Below, piece by piece: positions 1-6,355 of a stretch of 7,244 nucleotides of DNA. This stretch comes from Chitinophaga pinensis (GTDB lineage Bacteria; Planctomycetota; Phycisphaerae; Phycisphaerales; SM1A02): positions 1 to 7,244 of the forward strand of contig CALQCP020000117.1 in assembly GCA_943329105.2 (NCBI GenBank), written 5' to 3'. The position numbers and the translations under genes are program-made. The first letter of the stretch is position 1. Each line of letters begins with the position of its first letter. Below the pieces are notes generated by a model, which did not search any database, was not told the DNA's origin, and worked only from the letters and a program-made list of their open reading frames with translations.

Positions 1-2
1 CC

Positions 3-914
3 CGTCGGCTGATTCGATGGATCGACAGCCATCTGACCGCCAAAGGCATCGATGCCCCGCGCGTATGCGCAGAGATGCTGGTTGGTCATGTGGTGGGCGC
101 GGAGCGGATGCAGTTGTATATGGAAGCTGATCGACCGGCCTCCGCGGCAGAGCTGGAGCGTTTGCGCGCGCTGGTCGTGCGGGCGTCTCGACATGAGCCC
201 GTTCAGTACTTGGTCGGGGAGGCGTGGTTCTGGTCAAAGCGATTTGCAGTCGGCCCCGCCACACTCATTCCTCGTCCGGCTACCGAACATCTTGTAGAAG
301 AGGCAGTGCTGGCAGCCCGCAATGCTGCAGCGAACGGAGCGCGCCCCGTTCGCATGTTAGAGATTGGTACCGGAACTGGTTGCATCGCCACGTGTGTTGC
401 TGCCGCACTTCGTGGTCAGCGACGCGGAACGGAGCCGACTGATCCGCCGGTCCTTCCGATTGATATTCAAATCGTTGCGACTGACTTGGTTCCCGCGGCG
501 CTTGAACTCGCGCGCACCAACGCAGCAGCGCATGGTGTTACTGATGCCATCGAATTCCGTGCGGGTTCGATCTATGAACCGCTCACAGCACCGGAGCAAG
601 GAACATTCCATGTGTTGGTTTCCAATCCGCCCTACGTTCGTGACGACGAATGGCAAGAAATGAACGCCAATGTCCGGGATCATGAGCCGCGCACTGCGTT
701 GGCAGGAGGTGCCGCGGGCATGGATGTTCTGGCACCGTTGATTGCCGGCGCACACACGTGGCTTGTGCCGGGCGGGCGGCTCGTTGTGGAGATTGGTCAT
801 CGGCAGCATGACGATGTACTCGCTGCGGCAGCCGCAAACGCCCACCTTGGCGGCGTGGATATCAAAAAGGATTTCGAAGGTTTCTGGCGGATGCTGGTAG
901 CAACTCGCAAGTGA
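3..914 (+). CDS. prmC: Peptide chain release factor N5-glutamine methyltransferase PrmC (HemK), 5'-truncated by the window edge
   Basis: PrmC uses S-adenosylmethionine to methylate the glutamine of the GGQ motif in release factors RF1 and RF2, which tunes translation termination in the cytoplasm. The frame is open from the left edge, and the 24 codons before the first ATG (75) already read like the family's N-terminal helical release-factor-binding domain (RRLIRWIDSHL, then GIDAPR). So the true start lies upstream and 75 is not the start. The SAM-binding motif EIGTGTG is at 360-380, an acidic motif (VATDL) ends the next strand, and the catalytic NPPY motif is at 624-635. The visible 303 residues are slightly above the usual total of 275-300. 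Part of the excess is an insertion of about 15 residues (GQRRGTEPTDPPV) between the first two strands of the methyltransferase fold. The family motif RP(E/D)TE reads RPATE here. The gene converges on the next gene across 50 bp. Family assignment is firm; the effect of the variants is unknown. Confidence 0.95.
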   Translation, partial: RRLIRWIDSHLTAKGIDAPRVCAEMLVGHVVGAERMQLYMEADRPASAAELERLRALVVRASRHEPVQYLVGEAWFWSKRFAVGPATLIPRPATEHLVEEAVLAARNAAANGARPVRMLEIGTGTGCIATCVAAALRGQRRGTEPTDPPVLPIDIQIVATDLVPAALELARTNAAAHGVTDAIEFRAGSIYEPLTAPEQGTFHVLVSNPPYVRDDEWQEMNANVRDHEPRTALAGGAAGMDVLAPLIAGAHTWLVPGGRLVVEIGHRQHDDVLAAAAANAHLGGVDIKKDFEGFWRMLVATRK

Positions 915-964
915 TCAGCCGGGTGTAACCACGGATGTGCGCTGCGTTGCCAATCTGCCTTCCC
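915..964. other. Short convergent intergenic gap without a clear terminator
   Basis: This 50 bp gap separates the converging 3' ends of prmC and the signalling gene. I found no strong GC-rich hairpin followed by a T-run on either strand, so termination here is either Rho-dependent or uses a weak structure. Its left edge carries ATCAGCCGGGT (914-924, overlapping the prmC stop), which recurs inverted at 2541-2551. Confidence 0.5.
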
Positions 965-2497
965 TTAGCGCCCGCCAACGAGCGGCCGTTCGCCGCGCCA
1001 CTCAGCAATGGCCTTGCGGACCTCGTCCACCAGTTGTTGCGCTTGGAACGGCTTGAAGAGGAAGCAGTGCAATCCCTCTTGCGTTGAGCGCACAATGGAG
1101 TGATTGGGGTCGTACCCGAATCCGGTCATCAAAATCACTTGAGTGCGCGGGCACGCTTCCTTGGCGATGCGGAAGACTTCGTAGCCATTGCGTTCCGGCA
1201 TACGGACGTCGCTGATCACTACGTCGTACGGCTTGCCTTCAGCAGCGGCGCGCGCGATGGCTTCGCATCCTTCGTTACTGGAAGAGAACCGATCAACGGC
1301 GCCGCCAACTTCTGCAAGCACGTTGGCAACAACATCGCGCACGGGTTCTTCATCATCAAGCACTGCAAGGCGCCTTCCGGAAATGTCCGGATCAACACCC
1401 TTGCTGCGATCAAGTCGGTCAACCCCGAGCACCACTTGTGGTCCACCGGTTGCGCCACGCACGCGATTCTCAACGCTGGCGATGGCGCGTTCAAGTTCGG
1501 CAATGGCGGCCGCAGGAACATCGGGATCGCGCTTCAGGTGCTCCACGGCGCCGCGAATGGCAGTGATCGGCGCGGCAATCTCATCGCGCAATGCACCGCT
1601 GACGCGTTGGTTGGTGGTGTAGCGCTCGACTACCAACATGTCCAAAATGTTCAGCGCCATAGCGATGTAGCGGCCAAACAATTCCAAGCAGAGCAAGTCC
1701 TCATCATCAAACTGGTTGGGGAGCGTGCTCTCCATATTGATGACGCCAACTACTTTGTCATGCAGCAGCAGCGGGGCGGTGATGCTTGATCGTCCACCCT
1801 CAAGACCCGGGATATACAACCTGTCCGACTCCGAATCAGTGCACACGTACGGCTCGCCGCACGCAGCAACATGTCCAGAGATGCCGTTGCCTTCGGGGCT
1901 GGAGTACAGAAATCGTCCCGGTGGCAATGGAGGAATTCCGCGGCTGGTCACCAACTCCAAGCGCTGCGTTGCGTTGTCCAACAGGCGCACTTCAAAGTCT
2001 TTCACAGCAAAGAGTCGTTCCAACGCTGCGACGATCTTTCCTTCGATCAGACCGAGTCGTTCGCCAACATTCAGCGGGTTGACAATCTTTGCGTCAAGCG
2101 CCAACAGGTCAGCGCCGGCGGTATCGATTTGGTCAACGCGGTCCAGGACGCGCTGCCGGCTCGTGACATTGTGGAGCACTCCAACCGCGCGCGTTGATGC
2201 GGCTTTGCGATCACTGGATCCGTCGAGCGGGGTAATCGCCACTTCCCATGAACTGTCGCCAGCCTTGAAGCTGCGCAGGTGGGTGCGGCGACCGCTGCCG
2301 TCATTGGCAAGTTCCGCCAGCAGGTCTCGGCAGCAGTCGCAGAAACGGCGCAGCGTCTCCGCGGTGAGTGCTTCAAGGCGCTGGTTCATCCACAGGATTT
2401 CACCGGCGCGGTCCACCACGCCAATACCGTCGCCGATCTCCTCAAGGAGTAGGACGGGGTCGCTTCCATGCAGATCGTTTCGGGTTTGCGGTGACAT
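965..2497 (-). CDS. PAS-GAF-receiver signalling protein with a degenerate, histidine-less HisKA-like segment
   Basis: A cytoplasmic signalling protein of 510 residues from the ATG at 2497. Domains in order: PAS-like, about residues 15-120 (IGVVDRAGEILWMN); GAF, about 140-288 (ISGHVAACGEPYV, then SSITAPLLLHDKVVGVINME); a helical segment, about 301-343, resembling a histidine-kinase dimerisation helix (LRDEIAAPITAIRGAVEHL); and a receiver domain, about 375-500. The receiver is intact: acidic pair D381/D382, phospho-acceptor D430 in VISDVRMP, T458 in LMTGF and K482 in FKPF. In the kinase-like helix the phospho-His is Asp (D305), and there is no HATPase domain, so it cannot be an ordinary histidine kinase. 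There are no membrane helices and no DNA-binding output domain, so the output is probably protein-protein contact. An in-frame ATG at 2587 would add 30 residues, but it lies in the loop of an inverted repeat only 22 bp from the divergent gene. The shorter start has GGA 7 nt upstream and leaves room for promoters. It is divergent from the ABC operon. The exact role is unknown. Confidence 0.85.
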   Translation of the reverse strand: MSPQTRNDLHGSDPVLLLEEIGDGIGVVDRAGEILWMNQRLEALTAETLRRFCDCCRDLLAELANDGSGRRTHLRSFKAGDSSWEVAITPLDGSSDRKAASTRAVGVLHNVTSRQRVLDRVDQIDTAGADLLALDAKIVNPLNVGERLGLIEGKIVAALERLFAVKDFEVRLLDNATQRLELVTSRGIPPLPPGRFLYSSPEGNGISGHVAACGEPYVCTDSESDRLYIPGLEGGRSSITAPLLLHDKVVGVINMESTLPNQFDDEDLLCLELFGRYIAMALNILDMLVVERYTTNQRVSGALRDEIAAPITAIRGAVEHLKRDPDVPAAAIAELERAIASVENRVRGATGGPQVVLGVDRLDRSKGVDPDISGRRLAVLDDEEPVRDVVANVLAEVGGAVDRFSSSNEGCEAIARAAAEGKPYDVVISDVRMPERNGYEVFRIAKEACPRTQVILMTGFGYDPNHSIVRSTQEGLHCFLFKPFQAQQLVDEVRKAIAEWRGERPLVGGR

Positions 2498-2609
2498 CGC
2501 GCGTTCCGTAGGCGTTCGGACTGATACAGGGCGGAGTGTAACCCGGCTGATGGTTAGAATTCGGGGATACTTTCGGCTTGGTTCCATCTAAGCCGAAAGC
2601 CTCCACCCA
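2498..2609. promoter_or_regulatory. Divergent control region between the signalling gene and the ABC exporter operon
   Basis: These 112 bp separate two divergent start codons and must hold the promoters for both units. On the plus strand TAGAAT at 2555-2560 matches 5 of 6 bases of a sigma-70-type -10 box, but no -35 match sits at the usual distance. On the minus strand TACACT (2540 down to 2535) is a weaker -10 candidate that would give a leader of about 30 nt before the ATG at 2497. Neither is convincing alone. Just downstream of the plus-strand -10 candidate is a perfect inverted repeat, a position suited to an operator or a leader hairpin. There is no Shine-Dalgarno site before the ATPase start at 2610 (AAGCCTCCACCCA precedes it). 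Confidence 0.35.
2570..2599. repeat. Perfect 10 bp inverted repeat with a 10 nt loop
   Basis: The arms are CTTTCGGCTT (2570-2579) and AAGCCGAAAG (2590-2599), separated by GGTTCCATCT. No T-run follows on either strand, and the repeat lies 5' of both neighbouring genes, so a terminator is unlikely. It ends 10 bp before the ATPase start codon. It could be a protein-binding operator (arm centres about two helical turns apart) or an RNA hairpin in the leader of the operon that lacks a Shine-Dalgarno site. The sequence shows the repeat directly; the role is inference. Confidence 0.7.
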
Positions 2610-3620
2610 ATGATTGAAGCGAACGGCATCGTGAAGAGGTTTGGACGCGTGATCGCCGTCGATCACGTGACATTCTCCGTTCCCGCTGGTGCTGTTTGCG
2701 GGTTCCTTGGGCCAAACGGTGCCGGCAAGACCACCACCATTCGGATGCTGGTGGGCGCGGTTGCTCCGGATGCTGGCGAGGTGTCCGTGGCGGGGCTGCG
2801 GATGGACGCCGGGTCATCCCAAGCGCGCCGCGTGGTTGGATACCTCCCGGAGGAAAGTCCGGTGGAGCCAGACCTCACCGTCAACGAGTTTGTGGGGTTC
2901 CGCGCCGAGCTCTACGGGGTGCCGCGCCGACTGCGCGCCGATGCGGTGGCGCGTGCATTGGCGCGCTGCAACGTCACTGATGTTCGGCACCGATTGTGTG
3001 GGCAACTCTCCAAGGGGTATCGACAGCGCGTTGGATTGGCGGCGGCCATCGTGCATGCGCCGCGCGTCTTGGTCCTTGATGAGCCGACGTCGGGCCTTGA
3101 TCCAAGCCAAGTGATTGACTTTCGAGCGCTGTTGCAGGACTTGCGTGCCGAGACCACGATCTTGCTCTCCAGCCACGTGCTTGCTGAAGTGGAAGCAAGT
3201 TGCGATCGCGCCGTGCTCATTGATAGTGGCCGCGTGGTAGCTGCTGGAACGATGGCGGAATTGCGGACGATCGGCGCCGCCAGCGAGCGACTGCTGGTGG
3301 AGTGCGCGGCCGACGCCAGTACCGCGTTGCGCGCAGTGCGCGGAGTGCGTGCGGTGCGCTGCACGCGCCTGGCAGATGGCTGGTTTGCATGTGAAATTGA
3401 TGCAGCCGACGGGGCTGACGCCACCGTGCTTGCTGAAGAATCTGGGCGCGTATTGGTATTGGCTGGAAACGCGGTGCGTCGATTGGAACGGTCCGCCGTT
3501 CCGTTGGAAGCCATCGTTCGTCGCATACTTGCTGGGGCGGGCTCGGGTACGTCGACCGTAACTGCTGCAACAGCACGCGCATCAAGCGCTCCGCAATCAC
3601 TGCCGGGAGCGCAATCATGA
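2610..3620 (+). CDS. ABC transporter ATP-binding protein, GldA-like (ABC-2 exporter type)
   Basis: The cytoplasmic ATPase of an ABC-2-type exporter, 336 residues. All nucleotide-binding motifs are present and intact: Walker A GPNGAGKT (residues 34-41), signature LSKGYRQR (133-140), Walker B VLVLDEPT with catalytic E158, D-loop SGLDP (161-165) and the switch histidine in LLSSHVL (H189). The Q-loop position reads YLPEE, with Glu in place of Gln, as is common in GldA/ABCA-like ATPases. Residues 225-310 form the usual C-terminal accessory domain of these exporters, and the last 27 or so are a low-complexity Ser/Thr/Ala tail (GSGTSTVTAATARASSAP). The N-terminus MIEANGIVKRFG matches family starts, so 2610 is the likely start although no Shine-Dalgarno site precedes it. 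The stop codon overlaps the next start by 4 bp (ATGA), which points to translational coupling with its permease. It is the first gene of the exporter operon. The substrate cannot be read from the ATPase. Confidence 0.94.
   Translation: MIEANGIVKRFGRVIAVDHVTFSVPAGAVCGFLGPNGAGKTTTIRMLVGAVAPDAGEVSVAGLRMDAGSSQARRVVGYLPEESPVEPDLTVNEFVGFRAELYGVPRRLRADAVARALARCNVTDVRHRLCGQLSKGYRQRVGLAAAIVHAPRVLVLDEPTSGLDPSQVIDFRALLQDLRAETTILLSSHVLAEVEASCDRAVLIDSGRVVAAGTMAELRTIGAASERLLVECAADASTALRAVRGVRAVRCTRLADGWFACEIDAADGADATVLAEESGRVLVLAGNAVRRLERSAVPLEAIVRRILAGAGSGTSTVTAATARASSAPQSLPGAQS
3605..3609 (+). promoter_or_regulatory. Ribosome binding site of the fused permease gene
   Basis: GGGAG lies 7 nt before the ATG at 3617, inside the end of the ATPase gene. 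It supports this start and the coupled translation of the two genes. Confidence 0.6.
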
Positions 3621-6355
3621 CATTGATTCGCAGCGCCGTCGCCGTGGCCCGCCGCGAGTGGCGCATACAACTGGGATCCGCGCTCGGATGGAGCGTGATG
3701 GCCGCCTTTGCTGCACTTGCTGGCACGGTGTTTGCGGTGGCAGTGTTCCGCAGCGGTGCGCCTGCCACTTTGCGCGGAACGTTCATTGCGCTCGGTTGGG
3801 CGGTGTTGTTAATGGCGCCAGCGATTTCCATGCGCTCTGTTGTGGAAGAGCGGCGCAATGGAACGTGGTCATCGCTTGCTGCATCACCGGTGGGATTTGC
3901 TGCAATCATCAGCGGAAAATTTGCGGCGCTCTTGGCACTGCTTGCGCTCACCATCACGGTGCCAGTGCTTGCGCAACTGGCCGCATTGGAATGGTTCGCA
4001 CGCCCGGACTACTTGGAAGCATGCACTGGCGTCATCGGATTGCTCTTGGCGGGTAGTGCTTATCTGGCGTCGGGCATTCTGATGTCGGCACTGGTTGGTA
4101 ACCAAGTGGCGGCGTATCTGTTGACGGTGTTCTTGTGGCTGACCTGGATTGCTATTGCGCGCAGTGCCCCAGCGCTCCTTTCTGGAAACGCTGCATATGT
4201 TGGGTTTGCCCTCGATCCGCTGCGCCGCCTTGATGACTTTCTGCTTGGATTAATGGACACCGGCAATGTGGTGTATTTCACGGCAATTGCTGCGTGGTTC
4301 CTATGTGCCGCCACCGTGGTGGTAGCGCGTGCGTCACTGGCTGCACACGTGGCAGGGCGGGGGCGCATTGCGCTGGGCCTTACCTGCGGTGCCATCATCG
4401 CAGCGGCGGCCGTTGGCATGGCTGATGCACCGCGCCTCCGTGTGGTGGGTGACATGACCAAGTCGCGTGCGTACACACTGAGCAGTGAAACGAGCGCAAC
4501 GCTTGGTGCCCTTGATGGTGATTGGCAGATCGCGGTGATACTCAGTGCACCGGATGCAGGCGTGGCGCGTCAAGTGGATGAAGTACTTGCGCGTATTGCT
4601 GAGTGCCCAACCAAGGACGGTCACATACGCGCCACGCGTATTGATCCAACACATCCTGCAGACGCTGCACGTTATGAAGCTGCGTTGGAAACGGTGCACT
4701 CGCGTGATGCGTCCGCATTGCAGCAACACGCTCAAGCCATCCGCGCCGGTCGCGCAGCGTTCGATCGATTGACGCGCGTTGCCGCGGTGCAGGCGCCTCT
4801 CTTGGAAGACTTGGTGACAGCTCTTCCCGCCCAAGACCCGGCACGGGCCGAGCTTGACGCATTGCGTGGTGGGTTTGTGCAATTGGTGATTCAGAAGCGT
4901 GCATTTGATCGTTCCATTGAGCAATTGCGCAGTGCTTCTGACGCGCGACCGTTCCCTGATGAGGCGCGTGCCGCCGCTGCGATTGCTGCCAATCTCAAGC
5001 ACTGGAGCGAAGAATTGGCCGCCGCTGCGCGCGCCCTCGCCGATCGCGCTGCGCAGCGCGTGGATTCGGCGGCGCTGGCCGCATGGCTCACCGGCGCGCC
5101 CGCGGAGTTCAATGCGCTCGCTCGGGAATTGCGTGTTGCACAAGACGGCCTTGATCGACTCCCCAAATTGTGGGGTGCCGAAGTTGGTGCGGCGCTCGCC
5201 GCTGGCGATTGTGCCATCATCATCGGACCATCGGGCGTCGCCACGGTTCCCGCGTGGCAGTTAGTTGCCGGTGCCAGCGGCGGATCCATTTCCTTTGATC
5301 GCCGATTCCGCGGGGAGCAGGCCATTGCGTCCGCACTGCGCGCGCTCAAAGTTGGCAAGCCACCGGTGGCGGTCTTTGTACATGCTGGTGCCCTTGGAAT
5401 TCTTCGACCCTCCGCCGACGGAAGCGACCTCGCCGCCGCGGCTGATGCGTTGCGGGGCGCACGCTTTGAAGTGCGCGAATGGACTCCAGCCGATGGTCCG
5501 CAGCCAGCAGTTGCTGCAGGAACAACCATCGTGTGGATCATTGTGCCGCCGGCTGACCGTGACTCGGTGGACGAGTCGCCGCGTGAGCGCGCGTTGCTCT
5601 CGGTGGCGCGTCGATTGGTTGCACAGGGCGAACCAGTGTTGCTTTCAGTTGGGCCAAGTCTGCTGCCGTTACTTGGCCAGCAGGATCCATGGGGTGCGTT
5701 GTTGCGCGGTCGCGGCATGGCGGCGCAGACCGGTCGCACCGTGTTGGAACTGGTGCCAACTGGTCCAGATCGTGCAGAAACCAGCGCTGTGCAGACCACG
5801 GTTGCGGGCGGCATTGATAGTGCCGTTGGGCGGGCGATTGACGGTCAACGCCTGCGACTTGATCGACCAATTCCCTTGCAATCGGACCGTTCCGCACTCG
5901 GCGTTTCCGTAGTGGTTGGTATTGAACCCGCCGCAGAGCGGTGGATTGAAGATGATTGGCGTCGCGATCTCAAGGGTCGCATGGAGGCGCCAGAATCCAA
6001 GCGGTTTGATGCCGACGTTCCAGTGGTGCTGGTTTCCGATGCTCCGCGCGCCATGCTGGTTGGTTCGCCCACGTGGATGACCACGGCAGTTGCTGATTCA
6101 GCGGACGCGCTTGGCGGCGGCCGGATTGCGCTTCGCAACCCTGGTAATCGTGATCTACTTGTCAATGCAGTGGCGTGGCTTGCGGGTCGCGATGATTTGC
6201 TGGCGGGTTCTGGCGCTGGTCGTGAAGTTGGAAGACTGCCGCGATTGTCTCGCGCAACGGTTGGAGTGGTTGGATCCATCGAAGCGTTCGCGGTGCCTTC
6301 GCTTATCGCCGCATTCGGCGCATGGGTGGTGGTCCGCCGGAGGATGCGCACATGA
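3617..6355 (+). CDS. Fused ABC-2 permease (GldF-like) and GldG-like extracytoplasmic subunit
   Basis: A 912-residue membrane protein that is the likely partner of the upstream ATPase. Residues 1-270 form an ABC-2 permease with about seven hydrophobic segments (near 22-44, 52-70, 95-127, 134-157, 163-181, 217-237, 251-268) and the conserved stretch SMRSVVEERRNGTWSSL (71-87), typical of GldF-type permeases. From 276 the protein reads like GldG (ABC_transp_aux type): DMTKSRAYTLSSET (279-292) is the hallmark after the membrane exit. FRGEQAIASAL (564-574) and a Rossmann-like region to about 860 follow. A final membrane helix (882-905) ends in a basic tail (RRRMRT), so the 610-residue middle should lie outside the cytoplasmic membrane. 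Residues about 360-530 are an Ala/Arg/Glu-rich helical insertion between the two halves of the GldG region. In Flavobacterium GldF and GldG are separate proteins; here they form one chain. The reading frame is uninterrupted, so the fusion is not a sequencing artefact visible here. The gene overlaps both neighbours by 4 bp. The substrate is unknown, and gliding should not be assumed. Confidence 0.88.
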   Translation: MTLIRSAVAVARREWRIQLGSALGWSVMAAFAALAGTVFAVAVFRSGAPATLRGTFIALGWAVLLMAPAISMRSVVEERRNGTWSSLAASPVGFAAIISGKFAALLALLALTITVPVLAQLAALEWFARPDYLEACTGVIGLLLAGSAYLASGILMSALVGNQVAAYLLTVFLWLTWIAIARSAPALLSGNAAYVGFALDPLRRLDDFLLGLMDTGNVVYFTAIAAWFLCAATVVVARASLAAHVAGRGRIALGLTCGAIIAAAAVGMADAPRLRVVGDMTKSRAYTLSSETSATLGALDGDWQIAVILSAPDAGVARQVDEVLARIAECPTKDGHIRATRIDPTHPADAARYEAALETVHSRDASALQQHAQAIRAGRAAFDRLTRVAAVQAPLLEDLVTALPAQDPARAELDALRGGFVQLVIQKRAFDRSIEQLRSASDARPFPDEARAAAAIAANLKHWSEELAAAARALADRAAQRVDSAALAAWLTGAPAEFNALARELRVAQDGLDRLPKLWGAEVGAALAAGDCAIIIGPSGVATVPAWQLVAGASGGSISFDRRFRGEQAIASALRALKVGKPPVAVFVHAGALGILRPSADGSDLAAAADALRGARFEVREWTPADGPQPAVAAGTTIVWIIVPPADRDSVDESPRERALLSVARRLVAQGEPVLLSVGPSLLPLLGQQDPWGALLRGRGMAAQTGRTVLELVPTGPDRAETSAVQTTVAGGIDSAVGRAIDGQRLRLDRPIPLQSDRSALGVSVVVGIEPAAERWIEDDWRRDLKGRMEAPESKRFDADVPVVLVSDAPRAMLVGSPTWMTTAVADSADALGGGRIALRNPGNRDLLVNAVAWLAGRDDLLAGSGAGREVGRLPRLSRATVGVVGSIEAFAVPSLIAAFGAWVVVRRRMRT
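6339..6343 (+). promoter_or_regulatory. Ribosome binding site of the DUF4340 gene
   Basis: GGAGG lies 8 nt before the ATG at 6352, inside the end of the permease gene. An earlier ATG at 6344 is out of frame, so this site fixes the start at 6352. Confidence 0.7.

Noticed and set aside
1100..1789. Plus-strand open frame of 229 codons inside the signalling gene
   Set aside because: It lies antisense to the GAF and receiver domains, which have clear conserved motifs on the minus strand. Its translation shows no recognisable domain and is explained by GC-rich codon bias.
1716..2591. Plus-strand open frame of 291 codons antisense to the PAS and GAF region
   Set aside because: It is Ser/Arg-rich with no domain features, which is typical of the reverse frame of a GC-rich gene. 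The minus-strand frame carries the recognisable PAS and GAF sequence.
2570..2599. Inverted repeat as a Rho-independent terminator
   Set aside because: No T-run follows on either strand, and it lies upstream of both neighbouring genes rather than at a 3' end.
2912..3670. Minus-strand open frame of 252 codons over the ATPase gene
   Set aside because: It overlaps the signature, Walker B and switch motifs of the ATPase, and its own translation is low-complexity Ala/Ser/Thr/Arg.
4334..5814. Two long minus-strand open frames over the permease fusion
   Set aside because: They are antisense to a coherent 912-codon gene and show no motifs, membrane segments or ribosome binding sites of their own.
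3617..6352. Evidence for gliding motility
   Set aside because: The ATPase and permease resemble GldA/F/G, but such cassettes are widespread in non-gliding bacteria and no other gliding gene is in the window.
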